Position numbers and translations under genes: made by a program | DNA from: Psychrobacter sp. Choline-02u-9 | GTDB taxonomy: Bacteria; Pseudomonadota; Gammaproteobacteria; Pseudomonadales; Moraxellaceae | Reading direction: 5' to 3' | Assembly: GCF_002836505.1 (NCBI RefSeq) | Contig: NZ_PJBF01000057.1 | Location: forward strand, 29,895 to 93,894 | DNA: 64,000 bases | The notes under the pieces: model-generated | Told to the model about the DNA's origin: nothing | Seen by the model: only the letters and a program-made list of their open reading frames with translations | Databases searched by the model: none | Shown: positions 8,589-17,683 of the stretch, in pieces | How positions within the stretch are numbered: position 1 is the first letter of the stretch | How the letters are laid out: each line of letters opens with the position of its first letter

Positions 8589-9107
8589 TTACATAAGCAA
8601 ATGATTATTTTGCTCAGGAATGATCAGCTCTTGCTTTAGGGGGAGTTCGCGTACCAATTCTTGCAAGGCACGACGATAAACGCCTCGTTTAAAGTGAATC
8701 ACTTGTCCGAGTGGATACCAGTAGCTGACCCATTGCCAATGGTCAAATTCAGGTTTCCCTTCATCAAAGCGGATATGTTGAGTATTTGGCTCATCTAAGC
8801 GTAGCAAAAACCATTTTTGTTTTTGCCCAATACATAAGGGATGCTGACCATGACGTACATAACGTTTTGGCAAACGATAGCGCAACCAGTCTTGCGTGAC
8901 TGCCAATAAGTCTACGTGACGCGGATGTAAGCCGACCTCTTCCCAGAGCTCGCGATACATTGCATCCATCGGCGTCTCCCCGCGGTCGATACCACCCTGC
9001 GGAAATTGCCAAGCGTTGTGACCAATACGTTTTGCCCACAGAACCTGCCCTTGTGTATTTGCCAAGATGATGCCGACGTTGGCGCGAAAGCCGTCTGCAT
9101 CTATCAT
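8589..9107 (-). CDS. rppH: RNA pyrophosphohydrolase RppH (Nudix)
   Basis: Removes pyrophosphate from the 5' end of primary transcripts, which triggers RNase E-dependent mRNA decay in the cytoplasm. A complete Nudix box (GX5EX7REUXEEXGU) is visible as [20 protein letters not shown] followed by VGL, around residues 38-60. The opening [17 protein letters not shown] and the [16 protein letters not shown] segment are characteristic of RppH rather than other Nudix enzymes, and 172 residues is the usual length. It stands alone on its strand, preceded by a 475-base spacer. Confidence 0.95.
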   Translation of the reverse strand: MIDADGFRANVGIILANTQGQVLWAKRIGHNAWQFPQGGIDRGETPMDAMYRELWEEVGLHPRHVDLLAVTQDWLRYRLPKRYVRHGQHPLCIGQKQKWFLLRLDEPNTQHIRFDEGKPEFDHWQWVSYWYPLGQVIHFKRGVYRRALQELVRELPLKQELIIPEQNNHLLM

Positions 9108-9582
9108 GACTAAACCTTTTAATTTGTTTAAAAATAGCTTGTTTTGACTTGAAACCGTGACAGCAATCGTAATTATTATAAGGTGATTGTTATCGATATT
9201 CGCTCAAAACAAGATTCATTACCGTTATTAAACCAAGAAACAAGCAAAATGTGTAACAGTATTTTGCTATAAAATGTTTCACGAGTTTTACCTTTTAAAA
9301 TCAACTATTTATAAGCAGACTTTTGTAGGTTTTTTATACGGAATTTTTAGGCAAGTGTTGAAGAGTAGTAATAGGCGGATGAACATACATTATTTAATAA
9401 ACTGTCGAAGTCCACTATTGCGATATTTATAAAGTGATAAAAGCACAGATTTCACTGGCGAGCTAACAGCAAAACAATGAGCCTATAAAATCTTGCTTTG
9501 GCTTATGCTACACTAGCTGGGCAATATATCATTCACACAATAATAATAGGCAATACGCCATTTAAAATAAGGAACATCTACA
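9108..9582. other. Intergenic region between divergent rppH and the OsmC gene
   Basis: AT-rich, no credible reading frame. It holds an 8-base perfect hairpin (AGCAAAAT at 9243-9250 with ATTTTGCT at 9261-9268) followed by a TATAAAAT sequence. An extended -10-like TGCTACACT near 9507 may serve the OsmC gene. Promoters for both flanking genes must lie here. Confidence 0.5.
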
Positions 9583-9996
9583 ATGTCAGAATCAAAAGCA
9601 AGCGTCATATGGCAAGAGAATAAAGCCTTTATGGGTGTGTCACCATCAGGACATAATGTACAAATCGATGCTGATAAAGAAAAAGGCTCAAGCCCGATGG
9701 AGCTTATTTTGTTAGGACTAGGTGGTTGCGCCAGTTATGACGTCGTAGAGATTTTACAAAAATCACGCCAAGCAGTGACGGATGTACGTTGTGAGCTAAC
9801 CGCCCAGCGCGCTGAAACCGTACCAGCGGTCTATACCGATATTCATATGCATTTCGTTGTCACTGGTCAAGGTGTCAAAGAAAAACAAGTCGAAAAAGCC
9901 ATCCAGTTATCAGCAGAAAAATACTGTTCTGCCAGCCGTATGTTAGTAGCAGGTGGGGTCAATATCACCCATGATTTCGAAGTGGTTGCAGGCTAG
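9583..9996 (+). CDS. OsmC family protein (YhfA-like)
   Basis: A 137-residue OsmC/Ohr-fold protein. The two family cysteines are present: Cys49 in LGLGGCASYDVV and Cys115 in EKYCSASRM. In Ohr and OsmC such a pair reduces organic hydroperoxides; in the YhfA branch, which this one resembles by its KGSSPMELILLGLGGC segment, the substrate is less certain. AAGGAACATCTAC precedes the ATG. The MAPEG gene follows after 11 bases, so the two are probably co-transcribed as a small stress or detoxification unit. Confidence 0.87.
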   Translation: MSESKASVIWQENKAFMGVSPSGHNVQIDADKEKGSSPMELILLGLGGCASYDVVEILQKSRQAVTDVRCELTAQRAETVPAVYTDIHMHFVVTGQGVKEKQVEKAIQLSAEKYCSASRMLVAGGVNITHDFEVVAG

Positions 9997-10007
9997 GGAC
10001 TTATATA

Positions 10008-10436
10008 ATGATAAGTGCATTCTTTGAGTTGGTAACTGATAAAGTGGCATCTGCCATTTTAGCCATGGTGGTAGCAAGCTTACTGCCATGGGTGGTGTCA
10101 ATCGTTGCAAAAGTATCTGGTGGCTTCAGAATCAGAAATAATGCACATCCTCGCGAATTTTTTCAAAATGCGACAGGCATGGCAGCACGTGCTAATGCAG
10201 CACAACAAAACAGTTATGAAACCTTGCCAGTGTTTTTGGCGGCGGTGATAGTTGCTATGCTGTTCTTTGTACCGCAGTCGATTATCAACATATTGGCTTG
10301 GCTGTATGTGATGATACGAATTGGTTTTTGTGTGGCATATATTACTAACTTGGCAATGTTCCGCTCTATCCTCTGGGTATTATCAATAGCATGTTGTCTG
10401 ATGCTATTTTATTTAGCGATACGAGTCAGCGTCTAG
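10008..10436 (+). CDS. MAPEG family integral membrane protein
   Basis: A 142-residue protein with about four hydrophobic helices and the MAPEG hallmark region between helices 1 and 2 (RARAN-like MAARANAAQQNSYETLP, preceded by NAHPREFF). MAPEG proteins include microsomal glutathione transferases; bacterial members are mostly uncharacterised, though some have glutathione transferase or peroxidase activity. AGGGA lies 7 bases before the ATG. It is placed directly downstream of the OsmC gene, which fits a role in handling electrophiles or peroxides. Confidence 0.87.
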   Translation: MISAFFELVTDKVASAILAMVVASLLPWVVSIVAKVSGGFRIRNNAHPREFFQNATGMAARANAAQQNSYETLPVFLAAVIVAMLFFVPQSIINILAWLYVMIRIGFCVAYITNLAMFRSILWVLSIACCLMLFYLAIRVSV

Positions 10437-10653
10437 GGCATGCCCTCAATTCAAATGACAGTTATTTAAACGGATTAAAAATGGCTAAATTTTGCCAAAC
10501 AGCGTCAAATCGCTTGCTAGTATCTCGATATTATCTACGCTATTTTTCTCGTTTAACGGCAATTTATCTCATTTTTATCTCCATTTTTGAAATGAGGACA
10601 CACCCTAGTAAAAATACCCGTAACCGCCAAAACGCTCAAATACAAGCAAGTGA

Positions 10654-11688
10654 TTAATCTCGTACGCTTGCTTGTAGGGCGCTAATAATAACCGCTTTAT
10701 TTTTCTCTCGTTTAATACCTTCCCATACTGTCTGCGCCTCAACGTAGCCTTTGGTAAGCATACCTAGCCATTGCTTATAGCGTCCGACTAACACCACATC
10801 GTTCTTTGCTTCCCCTTCTAAAAACTTGATCTGATGCGCGATTAAATCCTGCCATAATAATGTAGCCGTACTCTCTCCGCTGTCAGTACTGTTTTCAGTA
10901 TCACTATCAACCTGTGCCACTAAATCAGGACGTGTTACTGCGCCGCGACCTAACATTAAATGCTGTGTACCTGCTTGTGTCATACAGTTTTGCGCATGCT
11001 CAAAGTTCCAAATTTCTCCATTGGCAATGACTGGAATATCGAGCGCATTAAAGCTCTGGATTTTGTCCCAATAGGCAGGTGGCTTATAGCCTTGGGTTTT
11101 AGTGCGTGCATGAATGGTTAGCCAGTCGGCGCCACTGTCGTTAATTGCGCCGCGAATATCATCCATTCGGCTAGTATCGGTATAGCCTAGACGAATCTTA
11201 GCTGATACTGGTATGTCAGTGGGAACGGCTTGACGTACGGCACTGATAATCTGATACATGGTTTCAGGTTCATCTAACAATACAGAACCACCACGATGGC
11301 TATTGACCGTTTTTGCAGGACAGCCAAAGTTGATGTCGATAGCAGGCGCACCAAGCTCACAAGCGTACGCGGCGTTTTCTGCCATCAGCTGTGCTTCACT
11401 ACCGAGTAGTTGAACATGAATGGGCGTACCAGAAGCCGTTTTGGCATCGTGATGTAGCTCAGGCACATATTTATAAAACACATGCGCAGGCAAGACGTGT
11501 TGAGTGATACGAATAAATTCACTAACTGACCAATCATAAGGACGACCCAAGTCAGACGCAATCTGCGTTAAAATTTGGCGCATTAATGGATCGGTCAAGC
11601 CCTCCATAGGTGCGAGAAGGCGGACGGGAGCTGCAAATAACTGATTAATAGTATTTTGACGCGTTTGAAGTTGCTGGCTATTATTCAT
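10654..11688 (-). CDS. dusC: tRNA-dihydrouridine(16) synthase DusC
   Basis: FMN- and NADPH-dependent enzyme that reduces a uridine in the tRNA D-loop. The TIM-barrel start LLAPMEGLTDPLMR and the catalytic Cys in DINFGCPAKTVNSHRGG (near residue 122) are clear. The DusC branch is favoured over DusA and DusB by the APMEG...RQIL opening, the YDWSVSEFIRIT segment and the NGEIWN motif in the second half. Length is 344 residues against about 315 in E. coli, the excess being an N-terminal tail and a Ser/Thr-rich insertion near residue 270 (DSDTENSTDSGES). Monocistronic. Confidence 0.9.
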   Translation of the reverse strand: MNNSQQLQTRQNTINQLFAAPVRLLAPMEGLTDPLMRQILTQIASDLGRPYDWSVSEFIRITQHVLPAHVFYKYVPELHHDAKTASGTPIHVQLLGSEAQLMAENAAYACELGAPAIDINFGCPAKTVNSHRGGSVLLDEPETMYQIISAVRQAVPTDIPVSAKIRLGYTDTSRMDDIRGAINDSGADWLTIHARTKTQGYKPPAYWDKIQSFNALDIPVIANGEIWNFEHAQNCMTQAGTQHLMLGRGAVTRPDLVAQVDSDTENSTDSGESTATLLWQDLIAHQIKFLEGEAKNDVVLVGRYKQWLGMLTKGYVEAQTVWEGIKREKNKAVIISALQASVRD

Positions 11689-11763
11689 GCTGGTGATTCA
11701 CTGCTAAAGGGTCGTTATAAGAGAGATTGAATAAAACTTGAGACTGATAGAGGTAGAGAGTAA

Positions 11764-13263
11764 TTAAGTATTGCCAAAAATCACTTTTTTGCCCGTCTGC
11801 AATCCTGATATCAGGTCTTTAATATTATGAATATCCAAATTACTTTGCGCACGCGTGCAAGCAACGTAGAGCAAACGCAGCTCTTCTGGACTGACCTTAA
11901 CCGCATTGGTGGTCACATCGTAGTAAAAATCATCATCTAACTGTACTTTCCCCCATTCGAGCCCTTTGGCTTTATGCGCGGTAGAGATGACATAGTCAGC
12001 GTTTTCAATGCTGGTCAGACTATTGACCGCTTGACTCAAGACATTGGTACCGTGGTCATCGACCAGTTTGACCAGTGTTTTTAGATCACTACCTTCGTTA
12101 GTCTCAGCGTACTCTTGCACATCACTCCAGTTATAAAAATACGCCAGCTCAGGTACACCGTAAGCTGATTTACCATTTTTTAAGTTTTCGGCTGCCTGAC
12201 AGAATTTGAGCATACGGTCGGTATCTGCTTGTAATGCCACTCGATGCCCGTGCTTTAAACCTGTCAACAGCTGCGACATGGCAGCCGCATTGGTACGGCA
12301 TAAAATAGCATCTTTTTTACTATGTACCATGCCCTTATCGGTAGAGGACTGTTTATTCGGATTGCCTTTTAGCGGTACGTCTTCTTGTAGTGCTTTTAAT
12401 AAGGTATTGGCCACTTCTGCAATCGGCTCACCAAAGCGAAAAGACTGCGTCAATAATGTCTGCGGTAATGGCAACTTTTTCATCGCATTGACCGCGCCGC
12501 GCCATTCATAAATCTGCTGATGGGCATCACCCACATAGATGACTTGTCTCGACTGCTGGGTCAAGATACCCATCATCAATGGGTCGGCATCCTGTGCTTC
12601 ATCAAATAAGATGAAGTCCGCTGGAATACTGGGCTTAGACAACGCCCAAAGCTTGAGATAAATATCATGGCCAATACCAGCAGGGTGACGCGCATCAATC
12701 GACTGTAACCAGCGCTGCTCGACAGCAGGGTAGAGCATCTCGCGGAGCTGCTCTGCATCTGAGTCATCGAGCCAGCTTGGGAACAGTATGTGCCTTGGCG
12801 CAGGGTAGCTGGCATGTGTGCTACAGAAATTACTTACTGCATCGCTGACGAACCGAGATAATCGTGCGGGTGTCAGCGTAATGTATTTATTAACCCCATC
12901 CATTTGTCGACGCACTTGTACAGGCTGTAGTCCCAAATCATCACCAAGGCGTTTAGGTGAAAAGCGCGGCAGAGATAGCTTGGCGGTAATATCACGAGCA
13001 ACATGACGATAAGCTAATGAGTGAAAAGTACGACACTCTACATGCGGCGGAAACTTTGAACGAGCATCATTGGCGATCGCTTTGTTAAAGGCTAGATACA
13101 GTCCGCGGCCACGTAAGCGCTCACCGATTAGCTTGAGCGTCGTTGTCTTACCGGCGCCCGCATAAGCGACCACTTTAAACGACTTGTGATCCATCGCCAT
13201 ATTCAGCGCGCTCAGCTGCTCGTCAGTGGGATCGCTCATATAAGCTGGCATAGATGCGGACAT
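11764..13263 (-). CDS. UvrD/Rep-like superfamily 1 DNA helicase, short form
   Basis: A 499-residue SF1 helicase. Motifs in order: Q-like/Walker A VVAYAGAGKTTTLK, Ia-like AFNKAIANDA, Walker B FILFDEAQDADP, motif III VGDAHQQIYEWRGA, motif IV LTQSFRFG, motif V AHKAKGLEWGKVQLDDDF, motif VI LLYVACTRAQ. It lacks the large 1B/2B insertions of UvrD and Rep; the arrangement resembles the FBH1-like group. The frame extends upstream, but the ATG at 13263 (MSASMPAYM) has an AGGTAG site and avoids a hydrophobic leader. Role probably DNA repair or recombination control; the specific pathway is unknown. The two-strand neighbours do not help. Confidence 0.85.
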   Translation of the reverse strand: MSASMPAYMSDPTDEQLSALNMAMDHKSFKVVAYAGAGKTTTLKLIGERLRGRGLYLAFNKAIANDARSKFPPHVECRTFHSLAYRHVARDITAKLSLPRFSPKRLGDDLGLQPVQVRRQMDGVNKYITLTPARLSRFVSDAVSNFCSTHASYPAPRHILFPSWLDDSDAEQLREMLYPAVEQRWLQSIDARHPAGIGHDIYLKLWALSKPSIPADFILFDEAQDADPLMMGILTQQSRQVIYVGDAHQQIYEWRGAVNAMKKLPLPQTLLTQSFRFGEPIAEVANTLLKALQEDVPLKGNPNKQSSTDKGMVHSKKDAILCRTNAAAMSQLLTGLKHGHRVALQADTDRMLKFCQAAENLKNGKSAYGVPELAYFYNWSDVQEYAETNEGSDLKTLVKLVDDHGTNVLSQAVNSLTSIENADYVISTAHKAKGLEWGKVQLDDDFYYDVTTNAVKVSPEELRLLYVACTRAQSNLDIHNIKDLISGLQTGKKVIFGNT

Positions 13264-13479
13264 AATAAAGCTACCTAAATACAAAAATTGATTAAAAACA
13301 AAAGGGGCAAAAAAAGCCACTGGGTAAACAATGGCTTATAGATGATGGTGATGCTAAAACGTGATAATAAGCAATCAGCTTACTAATGAGGCAAGAATAA
13401 AACGGTGTAATGGTAGTTTAACGCATAGCTATATGTAATCAATAACTTTATTTTAGTCTAGATTAGACTGGTAAGTGTT

Positions 13480-14367
13480 TTATTCTTTGTCTGTCGACAC
13501 GAGAGTAGGACTAGGCTCTTCTTTGATTAGAATCTTCGCCAAAAACAAACCAAGCTCAAACAACAACCACATCGGAATCGCTAGCATGAGCATCGATACG
13601 CCATCTGGCGGCGTGACAACAGCAGCCACAGCAAAACAACCCACAATGATATAACGACGTTTTTCTTCTAAGCTCTGAATGGAGACAATACCTGCCAATA
13701 TCAATAGCAAAGTGACGACTGGAATCTCAAAGGTTAAGCCGAATACCATAAATAATTTTAAGGCAAAACTGAGATAGCTGTCGATATCCGTCATGGGTAG
13801 TACGTTTTGCGGGGCAAACATGATAAAAAACTTTAAGACCCCTTTGAGCACAATAAAGTAAGAAAAAGCCACACCAGCATAAAATAAAAATATAGAAGAT
13901 AGCAGTACTGGAATCGCGATTTTCTTTTCTTTTTTATACAGACCGGGCGCTACAAATGACCAAATTTGATAAAGAATGTAGGGCATTGCCAAAAACGCGG
14001 CTACGAATACGGTCAGACGTATCGGAGCCATAAAGTTTGACGTGATATCAGTGGCAATCATGGTCGAGTTGGCAGGTAACTGCGCAACTAGTGGATCAGA
14101 TAACAAGTTATATAGCTCGCGCGAATAGCCGACCAAGCCTAAAAATATTATCAGTACCGCCACACATATTTTGATCAAATGCCGACGCAGCTCAATCAAA
14201 TGCTCGGTAATAGGCATATCAGCCAAAGGGCTTAAGACGTCATCTGATGATTCGTTTTGAGTGCTATCAGTTGTTGCTTTATCGTCTTGATCAATAACGT
14301 CTTGGTCAGTAATGGCAGAAACAGCGATTTTCTCTTGACGACTTTTTTTGCGCTTGAATAATGACAT
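13480..14367 (-). CDS. tatC: Sec-independent protein translocase TatC
   Basis: Polytopic receptor of the twin-arginine export pathway. The defining segments are present: MPITEHLIELRRHLIK before helix 1, the FVAPGLYKKEKK loop, and SFALKLFMVFGLTFEIPVV. Six helices are expected. The ATG at 14367 overlaps the tatB stop by one base (TGATG) with AGGAG upstream; a TTG one codon earlier is a poorer choice. The N-terminus carries an extra hydrophilic stretch of about 50 residues (KRKKSRQEK... Asp/Ser-rich), longer than in E. coli TatC. Last gene of tatABC. Confidence 0.95.
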   Translation of the reverse strand: MSLFKRKKSRQEKIAVSAITDQDVIDQDDKATTDSTQNESSDDVLSPLADMPITEHLIELRRHLIKICVAVLIIFLGLVGYSRELYNLLSDPLVAQLPANSTMIATDITSNFMAPIRLTVFVAAFLAMPYILYQIWSFVAPGLYKKEKKIAIPVLLSSIFLFYAGVAFSYFIVLKGVLKFFIMFAPQNVLPMTDIDSYLSFALKLFMVFGLTFEIPVVTLLLILAGIVSIQSLEEKRRYIIVGCFAVAAVVTPPDGVSMLMLAIPMWLLFELGLFLAKILIKEEPSPTLVSTDKE

Positions 14368-15077
14368 CAATCAGTCTCCTGCTTATGGTCAGAAGTCTGC
14401 ATGTTGGCAGGACTGTTGAGTAGAGCGTCCGCTTTATAGTTTGGCACATATGGCGGCATTGGGAGCCGACGTGCTTTGTCATAAGCACCAAGTCGAAACC
14501 ACATGTTTTCCCATGGACGGGTAGTGATGGTCTGAACAACTGGCGCTGCCTTGGCGTTGTCACCTATATTTGCATCACCTACATTTGCATCATCCACATC
14601 GTCACCGCTGTGACCGCGCTTCGATAAGTGACCATTTTCTAATGTATCTGGCTGCTCTTCAGTGGCATAAGCATAGTCGAATGCTTTTGGCGTGGCTGGT
14701 TGCTGCTTTTGTGTGCGGTTATTTTCATGAGCTTCGTCACCCTTACTATTTTCAGCATTCGTAGATGCTTCAGAAGCTATCGAAGCAGGACTATGTGAGC
14801 TTTCAAAAGCTTTCATATTGCCGCGCATTTCAGCCATTTCACGCCTCATCTCAGCTTCGGTCTGGCGAATTTTGGCGAGCTCTTTCTGCATTTGCTGACG
14901 CGTCTCAGCCAAGTCAAGCTCAGCCTCTATTTCAGACTGCAATGTTGAGACTGTACGGCGAATTTTGGCGTACCATTGCCCAGCCGTGCGCGCTGCCTGC
15001 GGCAGTTTTTCTGGGCCCAGTACGATTAGGGCGATAACGCCGAAGAGAAGTAGTTCAGAAAACCCGATATCAAACAT
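14367..15077 (-). CDS. tatB: Sec-independent protein translocase TatB
   Basis: Single-span membrane protein that binds twin-arginine signals together with TatC. It begins MFDIGFSELLLFGVIALIVL, followed by the GPEKLP hinge and an amphipathic helix, the classic TatB layout. The helical part runs to about residue 100. The rest is a long, disordered, Asp/Asn/Glu-rich tail with a short internal repeat (VDDANVGDANIGDNA), bringing the length to 236 residues against 171 in E. coli. It starts 26 bases after tatA and is translationally coupled to tatC. Confidence 0.93.
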   Translation of the reverse strand: MFDIGFSELLLFGVIALIVLGPEKLPQAARTAGQWYAKIRRTVSTLQSEIEAELDLAETRQQMQKELAKIRQTEAEMRREMAEMRGNMKAFESSHSPASIASEASTNAENSKGDEAHENNRTQKQQPATPKAFDYAYATEEQPDTLENGHLSKRGHSGDDVDDANVGDANIGDNAKAAPVVQTITTRPWENMWFRLGAYDKARRLPMPPYVPNYKADALLNSPANMQTSDHKQETD

Positions 15078-15103
15078 AATGGTCCGATGTCACTGTTTAG
15101 ATG

Positions 15104-15343
15104 CTATACGTTATGCTTATCATCAACCTTGGTGGTTGAGCGCTCTTCAGTGTGTGCCGTCGCATCGTGGTCAAGAACCGCGTGTTTTTTGGCATGCTCT
15201 GTATTTTCATCTTTAACAGCTTCTTTAAAACCTTTGACAGCACCGCCCAAATCTTTACCAGCATTTCTGAGTTTTGAGGTGCCAAACACGACAATGACAA
15301 CGACCAATAGTATCAGCCAATGTGTAATAGAAAAACTACCCAT
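15104..15343 (-). CDS. tatA: Sec-independent protein translocase TatA
   Basis: Pore-forming or membrane-thinning subunit of the Tat system. The 79-residue protein shows [20 protein letters not shown] (one membrane helix), the [14 protein letters not shown] hinge and amphipathic helix, and a charged tail. AAGGATACC precedes the ATG. Order hisIE-tatA-tatB-tatC matches that seen in pseudomonads, but 218 bases separate hisIE from tatA. Tandem 13-base repeats lie just upstream. Confidence 0.95.
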   Translation of the reverse strand: MGSFSITHWLILLVVVIVVFGTSKLRNAGKDLGGAVKGFKEAVKDENTEHAKKHAVLDHDATAHTEERSTTKVDDKHNV

Positions 15344-15359
15344 AATGGTATCCTTGTGA

Positions 15360-15398
15360 CTTGGTTTTGTGACCTAGTTTTGTGACTTGGTTTTCAGT
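15360..15398. repeat. Three 13-base tandem repeats upstream of tatA
   Basis: CTTGGTTTTGTGA (15360-15372), CCTAGTTTTGTGA (15373-15385) and CTTGGTTTTCAGT (15386-15398) are consecutive 13-base units, with a partial CTTGTGA just before. They end 16 bases before the tatA start codon, so they fall in its leader or promoter. Confidence 0.65.
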
Positions 15399-15561
15399 CT
15401 TTATATGCCTGCTTTTAGTTTGCAAAAAGGTTTATCTAGCAAACAAAAAGCATCGACATATAATGCGAGATAAAACAGAGCTATATTATAACCTGCACTT
15501 ATTACAAATAGGTGAAAGCAACAATAATCAAATAAAATAGACGTTTATTTTTTATTTAGGC

Positions 15562-16419
15562 TTATCTAGCGGCTTTTTCATCGATACCGGATAACCCAAA
15601 ACGTCTGCCTAGCTCGTTTAACACGGCATCCGACTCTATATCAAACCATGCTAGCCCAACCAAGGTATGGAACCAGACATCGGCGACTTCATAGATCAGC
15701 TCATGACGAGCTTCATCATAGCTTGCTTTGTCTGTACTCTCATCACAGTTAGCAAAATCTTTGGCAGCGATGATACTCTCTGTGCTCTCTTCACCGACTT
15801 TTTCTAATATCTTATTTAATCCTTTGGCATACAGACTGGCCACATAAGAGCTGTCGGCATCGGCTTGTTTACGCTCTGCTAATACGCTATCAAGCTGCTG
15901 TAAGACAGAGGCTTTATCGACTTGCGCTTGAGCTGTATCAGGTTGTGCTTGGATGGTATCAGAGTCAGTATTCGCGCCAGTGTTTTCAATTTCATGAGTG
16001 TCGCTAGTAGATTCATGAGAATGATAAATATCCGCAGGGTCTTTCAATACTTTATCGACGGTTTGCCATTCAGGCGTTTGACCTGATAAATCCAAACGCT
16101 GATAAAAGCACGACTCGCGTCCTGTATGGCAAGCAATGCCGCCAGCTTGAGTGACACTAAGCACAATCACATCTGCATCACAGTCTAGACGAATATCATG
16201 CACAGTTTGTGTATGACCTGATGACTCACCTTTATGCCACAGTTTGGCACGTGAGCGCGAAAAATAAACCGCTGTCTGTGTTTGTGCAGTGAGCTGTAAT
16301 GCTTCTGCATTCATCCACGCCATCATCAAAATACGACCTGTCTGATGATCTTGAGCAATTGCAGGAATCAAACCATCATCATTAAAAGTTACGGCAGTCA
16401 GCCAAGCAGGTAAAGTCAT
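15562..16419 (-). CDS. hisIE: Bifunctional phosphoribosyl-AMP cyclohydrolase / phosphoribosyl-ATP pyrophosphatase
   Basis: Catalyses two consecutive steps of histidine biosynthesis. The N-terminal HisI domain (about 1-110) has the metal-binding signature [12 protein letters not shown] and [13 protein letters not shown]. The C-terminal HisE domain (about 165-285) has [24 protein letters not shown] and [10 protein letters not shown]. Between them is an unusual Asp/Thr/Gln-rich linker of about 45 residues ([14 protein letters not shown]...), which makes the protein 285 residues instead of about 200. Located upstream of tatABC on the same strand. Confidence 0.95.
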   Translation of the reverse strand: MTLPAWLTAVTFNDDGLIPAIAQDHQTGRILMMAWMNAEALQLTAQTQTAVYFSRSRAKLWHKGESSGHTQTVHDIRLDCDADVIVLSVTQAGGIACHTGRESCFYQRLDLSGQTPEWQTVDKVLKDPADIYHSHESTSDTHEIENTGANTDSDTIQAQPDTAQAQVDKASVLQQLDSVLAERKQADADSSYVASLYAKGLNKILEKVGEESTESIIAAKDFANCDESTDKASYDEARHELIYEVADVWFHTLVGLAWFDIESDAVLNELGRRFGLSGIDEKAAR

Positions 16420-16607
16420 AATGTATTTGTCGTCTTATAGGTAGAAAGTGAAAAAGAGTGATAAGCAATTATACTACTTATGATTAAAGCGGGGAGATTA
16501 TCTGAAATGCTCTGCAATATGCTGACAGCTAGCAATATGATGTCAACTAAATGTGCTATAGAGTGCAACTATGCTAAATGACAGCATACTATTTATAACA
16601 AGCGATT

Positions 16608-17051
16608 CTACAGTCTAAATAAATGCGGATACAACGCTTCTTTGATCGTATTATCAAGCTTAGTCACTTTATTGAGGTTAAAGTCGTAACCTCGAAAGTG
16701 CTGGCGCGCTTTTGCTACTATCTCGCCCGTGTGCATCCGCGTGACCTTTAGGATTATATTACCGCCATTATCATATATTGGCTCAACACCAACTTCAAAT
16801 AACAGCTCTTCTCGTACGCGGATACGGCTCACAATATCTAGCTGCAATTTATCAATAATCAAGCCTTGATGGTCTGCGTTGATTTCTTTGATACCTTTAG
16901 CGTATAGAAATCTTAGCCGTGCTTCGGACAATAGCGCTGTCAGAGATTCGACCGTCATATGCTGTCCTGCGTCGGCTTCCGTATGACGTACACGCATCAC
17001 TGTCTCAAAAACAAACAAGTCGTCGTCGAATACTAACTCTTGTTTTGACAC
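16608..17051 (-). CDS. Hotdog-fold acyl-CoA thioesterase family protein
   Basis: About 147 residues with a single hotdog-like domain: VMRVRHTEADAGQHMTVESL at the start, then SEARLRFLYAKGI on the central helix and a beta-sheet end. The 4HBT/YbgC-type thioesterases share this layout, with Asp/Glu near the start of the helix. The substrate cannot be told. The start is the GTG at 17051, preceded by AGGAG at 5 bases; the frame can be extended 8 codons to a TTG, but that would contain the ribosome binding site. Single gene between hisIE and rpmI. Confidence 0.75.
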   Translation of the reverse strand: MSKQELVFDDDLFVFETVMRVRHTEADAGQHMTVESLTALLSEARLRFLYAKGIKEINADHQGLIIDKLQLDIVSRIRVREELLFEVGVEPIYDNGGNIILKVTRMHTGEIVAKARQHFRGYDFNLNKVTKLDNTIKEALYPHLFRL

Positions 17052-17345
17052 ACTATCTCCTAGAGTGATGGCCAAAGATTATTCTATTTATCGTGCTGTA
17101 GGTTATCAGCACTGTTATCGTTATGACTATACATTACAGTCTAAGTATTCATGGTAAATAAGCTGTTTTAATGGTGTTTATATGAAGATATAGCTTAGTC
17201 TCTACTTAAGCACAGCTTAGGCTGACATTCAATCTATTTGGATAAAAATCAGCCGTTTTATTGGTGCTTTTAGGAGAGCCGCTATCGCTTATTTGATGCT
17301 GATTACTTGTCTATATTGACTACTAAAACCTCGCCAAAACTTTAC

Positions 17346-17375
17346 TTGGCAAAACAAGGCACTATCTGCTAAAAT
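17346..17375 (+). promoter_or_regulatory. Candidate sigma-70 promoter of rpmI-rplT
   Basis: TTGGCA (17346-17351) and TAAAAT (17370-17375) are 18 bases apart; the -10 is extended by TGC. The predicted transcript start is near 17382, about 100 bases before rpmI. The 270 bases further upstream to the thioesterase start hold no recognised gene. Confidence 0.6.
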
Positions 17376-17381
17376 AGCGCC

Positions 17382-17485
17382 TCCCACCTCGAGGCAAATA
17401 GAGGTTTAGTGGTTATTTATATAACGATTATTCAGCATGACTATTTGACGACCAGGTTCTAAAACAGAAAAAGAGGCAAATCATC
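17382..17485 (+). promoter_or_regulatory. Leader of rpmI-rplT, possible ribosomal-protein operator
   Basis: About 100 bases of untranslated leader begin with a GC-rich start (CTCCCACCTCGAGG) and can form ACCTC/GAGGT pairing around 17387-17412. In enterobacteria and Bacillus, L20 represses its own operon through a leader structure; whether this leader binds L20 is a guess from its position. Confidence 0.3.
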
Positions 17486-17683
17486 ATGAAAGTTAAGATG
17501 AAAACCAGAAGCGGCGCAGCTAAACGCTTCAAAAAAACAGCGAATGGCTTCAAGCGTAAGCAAGCATTCAAAAGCCATATTTTGACCAAGAAATCAGCTA
17601 AGCGTATTCGCCAATTGCGTGGTCTTAAGTTGGTGCACAAGTCTGACGAAGCAGCAGTTCGTCGTATGTGCCCATACATTTAA
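17486..17683 (+). CDS. rpmI: 50S ribosomal protein L35
   Basis: The 65-residue, highly basic protein opens [22 protein letters not shown], and RAHKSHIL-like [18 protein letters not shown] is also typical of bL35. GAGG lies about 10 bases before the ATG. infC, which usually precedes rpmI, is not upstream here: the neighbour is a thioesterase gene on the other strand. rplT follows after 119 bases. Confidence 0.97.
   Translation: MKVKMKTRSGAAKRFKKTANGFKRKQAFKSHILTKKSAKRIRQLRGLKLVHKSDEAAVRRMCPYI

Noticed and set aside
10391..10657. 88-codon frame overlapping the end of the MAPEG gene
   Set aside because: Starts inside the MAPEG gene in another frame, no ribosome site, no recognisable domain.
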